Below are positions 27,701 through 34,852 of a DNA stretch of 64,000 nt, in pieces. The position numbers were made by a program, and so were the translations under genes. This DNA comes from Manduca sexta (taxonomy: Eukaryota; Arthropoda; Insecta; Lepidoptera; Sphingidae). Positions within the stretch are counted from its first letter, which is position 1. Each line of letters begins with the position of its first letter. The stretch lies in contig NC_051142.1 in NCBI RefSeq assembly GCF_014839805.1, forward strand, positions 18,260,589 through 18,324,588, given 5' to 3'. The notes under the pieces were generated by a model. That model searched no databases. It was not told the origin of the DNA and worked only from the letters and a program-made list of their open reading frames with translations.

Positions 27701-30318
27701 TAATACAAATAGCCTTCCATCAACCAAATAACACCACAGTTACCACTCCTAAAACGTTGTTCTCGGTTGTAGGCACCATTATACCGCCAAATGACTTACT
27801 CAAAATTTGCAATTGTAAATGAATCCATAGAAACGGTTCTATTAATCATGTCCAAAGGTCAGTGACAGTTAATTAGAAAATTGCAAACAGTTGCATTATT
27901 TCACGGTACAGTGCTATCGTTTTGGGAAAACGCGGCCCAATTAATGATGAAAATTGGCAACGCTAAGCTAATCAATTATAAACGCATTTATTGGAGTTAA
28001 TATAAATCCATTGTGTACAAATTTTCCACTGTTTGTAATGGATAGATTGACTATATAGTAATAATTGTCTAAAAAACCTATGGTTTCGTATAAATATGCA
28101 CGTAGCTACCAATTGTCATAGGCTCAGAAATCGAAATAGAAAGCGTAGTCGTATGATATAATTAATAATTCAGTTCCTCCTATCCACTCCTCACTTTACA
28201 AATTACTATCATTACATAGTATAAAACAAAGTCACTTTCTCTGTCCCTATGTCCCTTTGTATGCTTAAATCTTTAAAACTACGCAACGGATTTGATATGT
28301 TTTTTTTTAATAGATAGAGTGATTCAAGAGGAAGGTTTATATGTATAATAACATCCATTAAATAGTGGAGAAATACTGTTATTTTGTCATGTTATACCCG
28401 TGCGAAGCCAGAGCGGACCGCTATGTTTTTATATACAACGTTCACAGTTTTTCTGTAGTGTATTTAGTATCAGAATTGCACCCGTGCGAAGCCGGGGCGG
28501 GTCGCTAATAGTACATAAAAAAACAAATAACTTCACCAACATCAATAATAGACAAATTTAAACCATAATAAAATTTACCACTCAATAGAAAGAGACAAAG
28601 GTCATGTGCGGCCAATACCTGTCCCCTTTCTATAGGTTTATAAGAAATATGTATATATAAAATATCTGTCGTATTCATCTTGAGGTCCGGAGCTCCACCA
28701 AGGTATAGATGGAGACCAACACGGAGTTTTAACACATAAAAATCCAGCGTACCCTGCATACCACTAGTAAGCGGAAATCCAAAAAGATTTTCCCCATAAA
28801 AAAGTCTATAGCGTAGAGATTGTCCGCATCTATGGACCAAGTGATCACCATATCTCTTACTTTTCTGTCCGTATTCAATTAGCAAATGAATAGAAGCACG
28901 GATGGATAGGAGGTTACCGTCTATTCTCTATCGGCCGACCCCTATAAACGACAATAACTGCTGCCGTCGGATTAACCAAAAATAGTTCGTCTGACATATT
29001 TCCCACGAGTAATTTTAATTAGTTTATTCTTACCATTACCGCGTAGTTATCAATACGGATAGTTTATTGCATTTTGCCATATATCCTAAATGATATGACA
29101 ATCATATTTAAAACCATTATCACTAATTATAATTTAAAACAACTTCCGCACTATTAGAAATGAACAGTACTTTAGCTTTTGACTGTACCAATTACGAACT
29201 TTATGCCTCTCTTTCTAATGTATGGAAAGATACGTTCATCTCTTTCTTAAATAGTATGGCAAGCTTTTTATGTTTTTGATGTAGGAATTTAAATCTAATT
29301 ACTATGATATTAAAGTTTATTTGGATTTAAAAGGTTTTCCAAGACGAAATGGCACTCATCTTCATTGACACAATGTTCAATTTAAAATTCAAATCTATAA
29401 CGTGACAATGTGCACTTTACAGTGATGCTTTAAGGTTCTTTATTGCCTGTGCATAGCCTATAAGTAATAGCAAATATTTCCCACGTACAATGACACCAAA
29501 GAAAGACGGTCTAGATTTAAAACTAGGAAATTAGCACAAACAAATGAGAGCTAACACTAATCATCATTACAATAAGTAAAAAATTTACTAAATCGTTTGG
29601 CGTGCATATATTTCAGTGTAATTTGAATTTTTTTTTGTCTACCTGGGACTTATGCCGAAATACCAATCTACAAACAATTTGTCTATAACACCATAGAAAG
29701 AGACAGCGATTATACGGCAAATACCTCTCTCATTCTGACTCTCTGTAAGGTAAAACATCTCAATATCTACTACCCGCATTATCGCTTTATCTCTCTCGCT
29801 GTTTTCTGCCCGTAATCACTAGTCGCCTGAATAGGGGCACAGTACTATTCCTAACTTTATAGGGGAGCCTTTAGCCCGAAATGAAACATTTAAACCATTA
29901 AAAAGATATACAAAACAGTACTCACATTCTCTTTGTCCACGTCCAACTGAGGATTTTCTTTTTTCGGCCCAACACCGCACCCCATATCACTATGGTTTCT
30001 ATACCTCTTGGTCTCAGTCAAAAACTTCCTGTCCCTTTTCAAATATTTACCAACATCTATTATATTTTCAGTTGACTTGGAAACTTTGATTGCTGTCAGC
30101 ATCGGATTTAGTTTGATCGATTTTTCGATAATCGATTTGTCGACGAATGACTTTTCCGCAATCGGTTCCATTGCGGGCTTTTCAATACTCATTTCCTTTG
30201 AACTGAAACCGTTTTCGAAATTCTTGAGCAGTTTTTCGAAGTCCATTTTCCGACTTTTCGCTACGTCCGGCGACGTGGACCGCGGCGCGTTTGTCGGTAT
30301 CTCGTAGATTGTTTGGTC
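3414..30318 (-). CDS. DENND2: DENND2-type DENN-domain Rab GEF, 11 exons seen, 5' end incomplete
   Basis: Join on the minus strand: 30318-29926, 10003-9886, 9515-9067, 8252-8110, 7784-7688, 7426-7164, 6703-6554, 6025-5842, 5362-5234, 4255-4106, 3725-3414. All junctions agree in phase and give 795 residues plus TAA. The order is a disordered N-terminus (residues 1 to about 250), uDENN (about 260-400), cDENN (about 401-600) and dDENN (about 620-720), then a basic C-terminal tail. Family marks visible are YCRRVLPEG in uDENN, SLLLERKVIIIGDQL and YPFVWQQPL in cDENN, and ISEAFMRFFVDIL and WFTETAMF in dDENN. YCRR-L-P and SEAF-RFFV are features I associate with DENND2 rather than DENND1, 3, 4 or 5. 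DENN proteins catalyse GDP-GTP exchange on Rab GTPases at membranes; vertebrate DENND2 members are linked to Rab9 and Rab13. The insect Rab partner is not known from sequence. The first exon here starts in phase 0 after an acceptor, so upstream coding exons are missing. Confidence 0.9.
4106..4255 (-). CDS. DENND2-like exon: dDENN core
   Basis: Residues 643-692, 50 codons, phase 0 at both ends. Acceptor CAATTGCAG, donor GTGAGT. It carries ISEAFMRFFVDILDGYWRFY, the amphipathic dDENN helix seen as SEAF-RFFV in DENND2 proteins, then a Gly/Asp/Lys-rich loop (MKDGDMGKDGAVFD) that leads into the last exon. Confidence 0.93.
4290..4762 (+). repeat. Dispersed repeat family D, interrupted copy
   Basis: The first part (4290-4362) matches the D start 'gcctgatggtaag' to 'ttccactgcgctcg'. 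The second part (4645-4762) resumes at 'cccagtaacttcaccggttacaatgtc'. About 280 bp of unrelated AT-rich DNA separates them, probably an insertion. It lies in the intron between the 4106 and 5234 exons. Confidence 0.5.
4827..4913 (-). repeat. SINE family B, 3' fragment
   Basis: Inverse of the B-family tail ('aggcccgtgc...ggacagtatataatacagggctgatatta'), directly beside the SINE A copy at 4933. Confidence 0.65.
4933..5201 (-). mobile_element. SINE family A, near full length
   Basis: tRNA-derived head: A-box TGGCGTAGTTGTACTG, B-box GGTTCGAATCC, then a conserved body 'cagtatcagcccggagtctgg', 'gcccgatatggcgataggct' and a GT-rich tail. Inserted in a DENN intron opposite to the plus strand, that is, sense to the gene. 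Confidence 0.85.
5234..5362 (-). CDS. DENND2-like exon: cDENN-dDENN connector
   Basis: Residues 600-642, 43 codons, phase 0 at both ends. Acceptor TTCCCAG; donor GTCTAA is weak but gives an uninterrupted frame into the next exon. GMLIDL matches the family's (V/A)L(V/M)V(D/N)L strand, and STILP matches the '(D/E)(T/S)(L/I)LP' that follows. The spacing from the cDENN 'LAGMLKTS' to this strand is 12 residues, the same as I recall for vertebrate DENND2. That supports the upstream donor chosen at 5841. Confidence 0.88.
5842..6025 (-). CDS. DENND2-like exon: second half of cDENN
   Basis: Residues 539-599, entered in phase 2 from the previous exon (AC|T codon). It contains CLEALQSSLYPFVWQQPL, equivalent to the DENN signature 'AL-YPF-WQH--IP-LP', then APLPILAGMLKTSGDI, equivalent to the 'P-PFL-GL' segment. 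I chose the donor GTATAC at 5841 because it keeps frame and family spacing. The open frame runs 28 nt further to a TGA, which would be an intron-retention end. Codons are strongly C/G-ending, unlike the AT-rich exon at 29926-30318. Confidence 0.92.
6180..6425 (+). repeat. Dispersed repeat family F
   Basis: Contains 'gtgacgttatagggcattacgacg' broken into blocks GTGACGTTAT and ATTACGACGCGTGCGAAAG, then 'gggatgaagcgatatcc'. It shares these blocks and the AT-rich 3' side ('ttttaatgcagttttcgcagga') with the inverted copy at 44118 and a shorter one at 53690. It lies in the intron between the 5842 and 6554 exons. Confidence 0.55.
6554..6703 (-). CDS. DENND2-like exon: first half of cDENN
   Basis: Residues 489-537 plus parts of two split codons. 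Acceptor TATTCCAG, donor GTGAGT. LLDLLGAGLVIKVFGSLLL and ERKVIIIGDQL are the hydrophobic cDENN core; family members read 'L---L-LFASLLLERRVIF-A--LS'. This pattern is what identifies the gene most firmly. The segment is GC-rich, with nearly every third position G or C. Confidence 0.95.
7164..7426 (-). CDS. DENND2-like exon: uDENN-cDENN hinge
   Basis: Residues 401-487, starting in phase 0 with GTG (Val) right after acceptor ATTCCAG; donor GTGAGT. VLQEIESHH continues the helix after the uDENN domain ('K-L-EVE-RR' in the family). FETDFPSRGEEVTVSY matches the 'L---PFP-PG--I-V' element. An acidic stretch with DLDYYDVENNNGPRK follows before the cDENN exon. Confidence 0.93.
7688..7784 (-). CDS. DENND2-like exon: end of uDENN (YCRR motif)
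   Basis: A short exon of 97 nt, residues 368 (split Gly) to 400. Acceptor GATTACAG, donor GTAAAA. It reads YCRRVLPEGATACLPLCYCI and then IGRYRAPGFYYK. The 'YCRRLLP-G-----LP-VYC--S' pattern is characteristic of DENND2 uDENN. It is too short to stand out as an ORF and was found by the phase gap between its neighbours. Confidence 0.92.
8110..8252 (-). CDS. DENND2-like exon: mid uDENN
   Basis: Residues 321-367 plus two bases of a split Gly codon. Acceptor CCTCCAG, donor GTGAGT. AQIPPHIENLVFPE corresponds to the family 'P----I--FCFPE' strand. YSLVLTDERGERSYG matches 'YSFVLTD-EG-R-YGYCRR', the uDENN beta hairpin that runs into the next exon. Confidence 0.93.
8295..8514 (+). mobile_element. Helitron-like non-autonomous element H1
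   Basis: Starts A|TCTATACATAATATAAAAC and ends AAAGCTGG|T, fitting Helitron ends (TC...CTRR, insertion between A and T). The body 'gggaaggttataggctac' and 'ttcacgcg...gcaaaagct' is shared with H5 and H6. In the intron between the 8110 and 9067 exons. Confidence 0.75.
8672..8988 (+). mobile_element. SINE family B, near full length
   Basis: tRNA-derived head with A-box TAGCCTAGTTGG and a degenerate B-box (AGTTCAAAATTC), body 'ttaacggtgaagg', and the tail 'ggtggactaaggcc', 'gaggcccgtg', 'ggacagtata'. In a DENN intron, antisense to the gene. Confidence 0.8.
9067..9515 (-). CDS. DENND2-like exon: basic linker and start of uDENN
   Basis: Residues 171-320, the longest internal exon (449 nt). Acceptor TTTTTCCAG, donor GTAAGT. 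The first 85 residues are Arg/Lys/Ser-rich (KLTRSLTEKRKNYVRR, PYSTFRSWKSFRHSQS), probably a disordered linker. The end turns structured: AGLFNLCLLVGLNYMTG followed by SVFPSQ is the first strand of uDENN ('LF-Y-LVV-L------Y-P-V-Y-FP'). Confidence 0.92.
9731..9866 (+). repeat. SINE family A, 5'-truncated and degenerate
   Basis: 'agtatcagcctcaagtctg' and 'gcccgatatggcgataggct' mark the body. The head is absent and the tail is diverged. It lies close to the donor side of exon 9886-10003. Confidence 0.6.
9886..10003 (-). CDS. DENND2-like exon: N-terminal region with internal Met
   Basis: Residues 132-170 plus one base of a split Asp codon. Acceptor TTTTTTGCAG, donor GTACGT. It encodes LNRLMIEIYETVTAACN and then a Gly/Ser/Asp-rich linker. 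Phase 0 entry agrees with the far exon at 29926. The in-frame ATG at residue 136 would be a workable start for a shorter isoform begun from a promoter inside the 19.9 kb intron. Confidence 0.88.
10245..10512 (+). mobile_element. SINE family A, near full length
   Basis: Head CTGCCTCGGTGGCGTAGTTG, B-box GGGTTCGAATCCCGGGTCGG, complete body and a GT-rich tail. It is the best-preserved A copy in the window and about 90% like the inverted copy at 4933. It is 240 bp upstream of exon 9886-10003, in the intron. Confidence 0.88.
11688..11740. promoter_or_regulatory. GC-rich island, possible internal promoter
   Basis: About 50 bp, strongly GC-rich (blocks such as GCGCGGCGCGGCGGCGCG) in otherwise AT-rich intron, 1.7 kb upstream of exon 9886-10003. 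A minus-strand transcript started here could splice to 10003 and begin at the Met of residue 136. On the plus strand there is a short ATG ORF (MDSAARRRVRLQEVI) and a GTATGT donor near 11793, so the direction is undecided. Confidence 0.3.
12640..12790 (+). repeat. Dispersed repeat family Q
   Basis: 'aaagggtccaaatcaccag', 'attcctgccggtttccctt', 'gtagaatctaatta' and 'tttgcagtccgtattta' recur at 22143 (plus) and inverted at 19445. Class unknown. Confidence 0.5.
13168..13316 (-). repeat. Dispersed repeat family C
   Basis: Inverted copy with 'gatggtaaatggagtgggg', 'cgagagatgattac', 'cagtcgacattatgcctg' and 'ctgatcccggaacgcgac'. Confidence 0.7.
13722..13965 (+). repeat. Dispersed repeat family G, copy 1
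   Basis: Shares with the inverted copy at 39288 'ataatataaaaacgcgagtc', 'taagtgtaaacc', 'aacaaatagtttatatgga' and 'tctatagaatatacg'. Each is about 240 bp; no ORF or clear termini. Confidence 0.6.
15018..15385 (-). mobile_element. SINE family A' (A-type head, different tail)
   Basis: Inverted. The head 'cggtggcgtagtttcaattgt' and B-box region 'cctgggtttgaatgcc' resemble SINE A. The body 'aataactcagtcgcagctcg', 'tgatatcctcgtgcctcgg' and the tail with 'gccgtctcaccgggctatga' are a different sequence, shared with copies at 48588 and 59520. Confidence 0.75.
16085..16320 (+). repeat. Dispersed repeat family C, long copy
   Basis: Starts near 'tatattttatatacgcccgg' and runs through 'gtgtgtcgcgttccaggatc', 'aggccggcataattgtgacg' and 'ttaccatcaggtaccagt'. 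Confidence 0.75.
18364..18641 (+). other. Coding-like ORF without clear start
   Basis: Open from just after a TAA near 18361 to the TAA at 18639-18641, about 90 codons with no ATG near the front. The translation has a protein-like composition: DDIESEAQSLKREEINPKQI, then LEKPDVKLTGSYYAVHKLDY and IPQILTAGIEAAKPLYQF. It has no recognised domain. It could be an old retrocopy, a transposon remnant or a chance ORF; ORFs of this length are expected by chance in 64 kb. It lies inside the DENN intron on the opposite strand. Confidence 0.25.
19233..19434 (+). mobile_element. Helitron-like non-autonomous element H2
   Basis: Starts A|TCACTACATAGTATAAAAC and ends GGGCGGGACGCTAG|T. A GC-rich stem (CCCGTGCG...CGGGGCGGG) lies just before the end, as in Helitron 3' hairpins. 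The 202-bp simple form; H3 and H4 are longer relatives. Confidence 0.85.
19445..19545 (-). repeat. Dispersed repeat family Q, inverted
   Basis: 'gaagccggcaggaatcgg', 'atatggacccttcgccac' and 'aaatgcggtctgcaaat' match the other Q copies. It starts only 10 bp after the end of H2. Confidence 0.5.
19734..19921. repeat. Diverged tandem duplication, period about 121 bp
   Basis: 'agagtactgcaaaaatctct', 'ggttctag/gttctagtaa' and 'cacgatttagaagagcaact' recur about 121 bp on as 'agagtattgcaaatctctgc' and 'cacgatttaatagagcaact'. Two units only, several substitutions. Confidence 0.6.
20579..20805 (+). mobile_element. SINE family A, diverged
   Basis: Head 'acggcctcagtgtagtaatc' and B-box are eroded. The body 'gcccgatatggcgataggct', 'cgccccctatcactcatgg' and tail are clear. 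Confidence 0.75.
21236..21406 (-). repeat. Dispersed repeat family C
   Basis: Inverted copy: 'gctgatggtaagaagagtgg', 'atagaatgtcgactgacgag' and 'acacaattatgcctgttgg'. Confidence 0.75.
22143..22310 (+). repeat. Dispersed repeat family Q
   Basis: 'aagtggcgaagggtctatat', 'ccattcctgctggcttcctt', 'gtaaaatctaattatcatta' and 'tttcagatcgcattcgtgta'. Confidence 0.55.
24300..24600 (+). promoter_or_regulatory. Promoter-like patch with possible short first exon
   Basis: An initiator-like TTCAGT at 24310-24315 is followed by GGTTCGGTTT about 23-32 bp on, then ATG at 24346. GTGAGT lies 17 bp after the ATG and a pyrimidine-rich acceptor (ACAATATTTTAG) near 24514. The spliced frame would stay open for only 18 codons, so any transcript is more likely non-coding or leader. 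CpG density is locally high. Confidence 0.25.
25444..25557. repeat. Two adjacent hairpins
   Basis: The first hairpin has 27-28 bp arms (25444-25470 and 25482-25509), identical but for one extra T, and an 11-nt loop. The second has perfect 15-bp arms (25523-25537 and 25543-25557) and a 5-nt loop. They are separated by 13 bp of AT-rich sequence. Both are plain inverted repeats without an ORF. Confidence 0.85.
26673..26740 (+). repeat. SINE family B, 3' fragment
   Basis: 'ctcagtagtaaaggaggccc' to 'gggacagtatataatacagg' only. Confidence 0.7.
27339..27655 (-). mobile_element. SINE family B, full length
   Basis: Inverted, from tail 'aatatcagcctgtattatat' to head. The B-box is GGATTTGAACC read on plus (GGTTCAAATCC in the element). 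The A-box is CTAGGCTATCGCCGC read on plus. It is one of the two best B copies. Confidence 0.88.
28209..28508 (+). mobile_element. Helitron-like element H3 with doubled 3' end
   Basis: Starts A|TCATTACATAGTATAAAAC and ends GGCGGGTCGCTAA|T. Relative to H2 it has about 100 extra bases and two 3'-end-like units: 'cccgtgcgaagccagagcgg' near 28400 and 'cccgtgcgaagccggggcgg' at the true end. Confidence 0.85.
28509..29925. other. Intron stretch without supported genes
   Basis: It holds a 126-codon minus-strand ORF (28885-28505) with no domain and no splice context, of a length expected by chance. Weak similarity between 28560-28650 and 29680-29790 ('atagaaagagacag', 'gg(c)aaatacct') suggests an old duplicated repeat. 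Confidence 0.5.
29926..30318 (-). CDS. DENND2-like upstream exon: Lys/Ser-rich N-terminal region
   Basis: 131 codons, phase 0 at both ends. Acceptor CTTTCTTTCCAG, donor GTGAGT. The open frame here is longer than chance expectation for this base composition, and its ends coincide with good splice signals. It starts DQTIYEIPTNAPRSTSPDVA, then Lys/Glu/Ile-rich repeats of the form 'EKS(F/I)(V/I)(D/E)KS', and ends NPQLDVDKEN. No domain is recognised; it is probably disordered. Assignment to the DENN gene rests on strand, matching phase and absence of any other gene between, not on homology. A further exon must precede it. Confidence 0.72.
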
Positions 30319-31251
30319 CTGGAAAGAAAGAAAAAAACACATTAATATTAAGTGTCAAAATTTAATATTTTTGTATTGTATCGTAGGCAACGATATTTCA
30401 AAAATTATCGTAGTTGTCAAGTTCGTTGAATTTCAAATCTTACGATCAAAGTCATAAGTATCAAAGATTTTAGTAATCTACGTCAAAATTCACCGTTTCC
30501 TCAGGCACATATGAGTCACAGGTGCCGATTTACTCAAATTGGGGGTAATTTTCTCATTATCCACTGATTCAACAAACAAGAACGGTACAACAATGAGTAT
30601 ACAGAAACGCAATCTGAAAAGATATCATTAGTTAAGCCACGATATAGTTTTAAGTTGGCTTGACCACGTTGGTACCAAAACAATTCTGATTTAGATCAAA
30701 TTTGGCACACGGGTAGACCATGGCGTGTACTTCCTCATATGCTTCTTTAATATCGGTAATTTTTAAATAGATGGCGCTTGCATCACGCAATGTTTTAGCG
30801 ACTTTTGTAGCAGTAAAGGCTTCTCATACGCGTGACGCCGCGCCGTGAGCAACACCAATTATACAATAAACCGAATAAGTACTGTTATACGACAAACTTT
30901 AAATTTACTGAAATAAAAACAAAATATTTTACCATTCATACAGCCAATACCCAGGCAGACGCAATTACAAGGGATATAATATAGAATAGACTAAACTACC
31001 GTCACTCGTTCACAATGAGGTCGATTGGCAATTAAGACGTCATGCAAATTGTAACAAACCTAGAGGGAAGTCCTGTGCCCTAAACAGGACGCATGCAAAA
31101 CTATTACTTGTAAAATCTCCTTGTTATTCATGTAGAAATTCTGAAAAACTTTTTGTTCGATACAATTTCTCTGGGAATTATATTGTGCCCGGATTTTTAA
31201 AGTAGTGAGAGCGAACGAGTAAATAGGCATTCTTTAATACCTTTTGCTCGT
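30319..31251. other. Non-coding stretch upstream of exon 29926-30318
   Basis: Presumed intron of the DENN gene, since the exon below it needs an upstream partner. I see no exon or repeat I can support. Confidence 0.5.
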
Positions 31252-31497
31252 AGTAGGATATTTTATATCCGCTCGGATAGCGACCACCGTACACAAGGTG
31301 TTAAAACCCGCCATAGTGGCCCACATAAGTGTGTCGCGTTCCGGGATCAGCCTGTGTATATTCGGTTCCAACAGGCCGGCATAATTGTGTCCACTGCCGA
31401 CGGATAATCATCTCTAGTCAATCGACATTCTATTGGACCCCACTCAACTTACCATCAGGTGCAGTACGGTCAATTTGGCTTGCTAGTACTTATAAAA
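31252..31497 (+). repeat. Dispersed repeat family C, longest copy
   Basis: Runs from 'atattttatatccgctcgg' through 'gtgtgtcgcgttccgggatc', 'aacaggccggcataattgtg' and 'cttaccatcaggtgcagt'. It ends 11 bp before H7. Confidence 0.8.
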
Positions 31498-31508
31498 AAA
31501 CCGCAAAA

Positions 31509-32165
31509 TCTATCTATATATATAAAAATCAATTGCTGTTCGTTAGTCTCGCTAAAACTCGAGAACGGCTGAACCGATTTGGCTAATTTTGGTTTTGAAT
31601 TATTTGTGGAAGTCCAGGGATGGATTAAACGATGACGAAAATAAATAATAAATAACGGAAAATACTAAAAATGACAATTTAAGTTTTCAATACAAAATGT
31701 TCCTAGCCATGAAACATTTGATGTCTTTTGTCTGGCTATCACATATATGTAGGTGCGTTAAGAAATTTGTCTGTTTCATAGTTGTAATATGAGGTCCGAT
31801 TTCTTTGGTTTATTTTGTTCAAATACAAAACATTTCAGAAATAAATAAAGTGTAAAAGTGTCAGTTGGTTCTCAAAAATAGAAAACAAATAAAGAAATTT
31901 CAAGACTATAATTAAAATCTATCATCAATTGTTCAGTGCACGAGAACTTTATTTAATGTTATTGTCGCAAATTGCCACGGAGAAGATGACTTAGATCGTC
32001 GAAGTTAATGAAATGTGCGACGAGCTACCTCACGTGCAAACCTTACTGTTGACTAACGGGAGACAGATAATGATAACATACGTATTGGTATGGCAAAATT
32101 GCGTTCCACAATGAATAATAATAATAAATGTATGTAGGTGATACGAAGTTCACGGGGTCATCTAG
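31509..32165 (+). mobile_element. Helitron-like element H7, 657 bp
   Basis: Starts A|TCTATCTATATATATAAAAA with the body 'ctcgagaacggctgaaccg' and ends GGGGTCATCTAG|T. The A|T insertion and CTAG end fit a Helitron. The interior is AT-rich with no helicase or Rep ORF, so it is non-autonomous or contains later insertions. Confidence 0.65.
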
Positions 32166-34261
32166 TAAAAAATAAAAACCTCGAATTTAAAACTCGTACC
32201 TGAATCACCAACTTCACGAATTAAACACATTACACGGAAGAATCTCAATATGGACATAGTCGTATGTTATTAATGATAACCGGTGACACTCGAATACTAT
32301 GATGTAACGTGATAAGTGTTACGTAACCGAGCACTGAACCCGCACCAATTGCGTGAAATTTTGCGGTTAAAGCGCTCCAGTATTGTGTTACTTAGTCAAG
32401 TGACAATTCCTGCTTGGCATTACGCTTTGAGAAATAGCTGTTTAACCGACTGCGTTAAGATAAAAGGGATTGTATGCTTTTATGTATATTGGCATTGGAA
32501 TCGGTTGAGTTGAGAATGTAAATTAGGTATTTTATCATATTGTTATTTTAAAATATTAGGGTTATGATGCCTTTTGTGTTTCAAGACATCATATGTATAA
32601 TAAGGCAAAATGATTCGATGTGCAACATTATGAAATTACTGTTGTTATTCTGTTTAAAGGATATTTTAGCCAATTTAATTACAGAAAATGTTAAGACTAA
32701 AATAATGTCACAGGGCATGAATATAAGACAATGCCACGCAACTTATGACGTTAAATCATGACGCTGAGTTATTCCAATAATTATTTTTCATATCAAATAA
32801 AAAACTGGATCCTACCACGCGGGACACACCCTCAACAACGCCATCTCTTAACCAACGATGCGAACTAACAGTTCCCTACAAACCCGACAGATGACAGCAC
32901 ATGAACGTAGCACGGAGCCGATGACCTCCACCGGATGCGAAGCTGTATACACAGCGGTTGTATATACGTTTCATGTCTTTATATTATTGAGATAAACCAA
33001 TCGGCTTATTGGTGCAGTGCCAAAGTACACGTACTCAATTTGGACAGTCAAATTAAAGAAATTTTACTGTAATAGGAAAATATACACGTGATTTGGGTAC
33101 ACGATGACTTCGCAGGCACATTATGAGAAGCGAGTTCGTCGAAGAGTTGATGCATTAGCGCTCTTGTCTACCTCTAAGAGAATAATGGCTTGATCAAATA
33201 AAATGCATATATTGTCACATAGATACTACAAGTTACCTTGGCTATTTTGGCCTACTTTATAGAAACGAGTGGGTCTTCGTATCTGTCTTTGGTCTCCTAT
33301 CTCTGTCGCGGCCCAAACCGCTACCTTATGACATTTTGTCAGGCCAGAGGATTACCTACCCGAACCCAGAAAGAGCTATTTAGGTATTACGTAAGTAGAA
33401 TTTTTGTACTTTTTAATCTCCCCATCCCTCTTGTCAGTAAAACTAAGCAAAGCTCTGACCCCCTCTCTATGCCTACGTAAGTAAAAGGATAATGTTTACA
33501 AAATCTGTTCAAAATTCTTTATTGTTATTTATTTGTCAAAAGTTTATACAAAATATAAACAAACTTCGCTGACGACATCACTATTTACACCCATCCCCTC
33601 TGCTCCTCATGTTATAGAAAATAAGCAAAGCAAAGATTTCCCTTTAATTCTTAGGTATTTGAAGAGACCGAAAGCATCAGTGCTTCGCTCGTTAACTATA
33701 AAGCTAGACGTATTTATTTATTTATAAAGATACACCAAACAGATTACTGACAATAATAATCTAAATTACATTACAGTGGATCTAATGGCTATTCAGAATC
33801 CAAATAGAAGTGTATACAACTTATTCAAATTAGGTGACACGTACATGTTGTTTAGTTACAAAATAATAATAATAAATATAAAATATGTTGTCTAACGTAA
33901 GGCAGACGATGTGGGAGTTTTATTTGATGTATGCACGTATAATCGCGTGCAGCAACTAGTCAAGTTGTTTAGTGTAATTGATCACATTAAATTCACTTTC
34001 TACGGGACAGGTTTCTATGTACAGCCTGTTTGCGAGGCGGATGTGTGATGGAAATTGTAATGCAACAATTTTATTAATTAATGTTGCTGATAGATTCCGG
34101 ATATGTTGGACCCGGGAAGCATCGAACCTACACGAAGCAAAGTGGATATTTGTGTTTTTTTACATATTTATGAGGGCAAAGAGACTCCATTGCAACCTTT
34201 TAAGACAGTGCCCCCAGCAGAACGGCACGCTAAGCGAATTTTTAGAAGCTATTAAATAAAT
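32166..34261. other. Non-coding stretch
   Basis: No gene supported. Around 33360-33660, C-rich tracts with 'tattacgtaag', 'tacgtaagtaaaa' and repeated 'aaataagcaaagc' suggest an old MITE related in style to the one at 44989. Confidence 0.45.
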
Positions 34262-34445
34262 AATGATTTCTTATGATTACGGGAATGTTAGAAATTTAAA
34301 TTAAACTATTTTTCGGATTTTATCGCAGCCTCAGTCCCCCCCCCCCCCCAGTACTACCACGAAGGCTGCAAAGTCTTCGAAACGTCGGAAGAAAAGTAAA
34401 ATATTAAAACCGCGATAAAATCCGAAAAATAGTTTAATTTAAATG
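34262..34445. mobile_element. Palindromic MITE-like family M, copy M1
   Basis: Perfect 29-bp inverted repeats at 34298-34326 and 34412-34440. Between them lie a run of C near 34338 and the core CTTCGAAACGTCGGAAG. The same core recurs in M2 (41461), M3 (42563, inverted), M4 (54245) and M5 (58175). Confidence 0.8.
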
Positions 34446-34521
34446 AGCTATTAAATAAAATTTATATAATAAAAAACATATTGTGTCTACAGTATGTTAT
34501 CTTAACTTTGCATGTTTCAAA

Positions 34522-34718
34522 TCTATACTAATATTATAAAGCTGAAAAGTTTATTTGTTTGAACGCGTTAATTTCAGTAACTATTCAAGAGATTATGATT
34601 TTTTTTTCACTAAAAGAAAGCTACATAAGTCCTAAGTGATATAAGCCACGTCTTTTCCAGGAAAATATTTAACACGGAAAAACATTTTCACCCAGGCGAA
34701 GCTTCAGACAAAAGCTAC
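34522..34718 (+). mobile_element. Helitron-like element H8
   Basis: Starts A|TCTATACTAATATTATAAAG, with 'gtttgaacgcgttaat' as in common lepidopteran Helitrons, and ends AAAGCTAC|T, one change from CTRR. Confidence 0.7.
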
Positions 34719-34852
34719 TTTTTAATAATGTGAATATTGTTTCATTCATTTCGAATATAACTATCCTTAATTAAGAATATTAGCAACAGATTTGTAATAT
34801 TGGAGCCTAACTTTAAGTTGTATTTATACAATTAAACAATTAGGTCTATATA

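Larger units (their letters stand above)
10004..29925 (-). other. 19.9 kb intron of the DENN gene
   Basis: Bounded by donor GTGAGT at 29925 and acceptor TTTTTTGCAG at 10004. It contains SINE copies (10245, 15018, 20579, 27339), Helitron-like copies (19233, 28209), dispersed repeats listed separately, a GC-rich island (11688-11740), a promoter-like patch (24300-24600) and a double hairpin (25444-25557). Stretches 10513-11684, 11791-12639, 13317-13721, 13966-15017, 16321-18360, 19923-20578, 22311-24299 and 25558-26672 show no gene or repeat I can support. Confidence 0.75.

Noticed and set aside
28505..28885. 126-codon minus-strand ORF
   Set aside because: No domain and no splice or start context. 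At this base composition an ORF or two of such length is expected by chance in 64 kb of six frames.
30008..30307. 99-codon plus-strand ORF
   Set aside because: Antisense shadow of the DENN exon at 29926-30318, which has proper splice sites.
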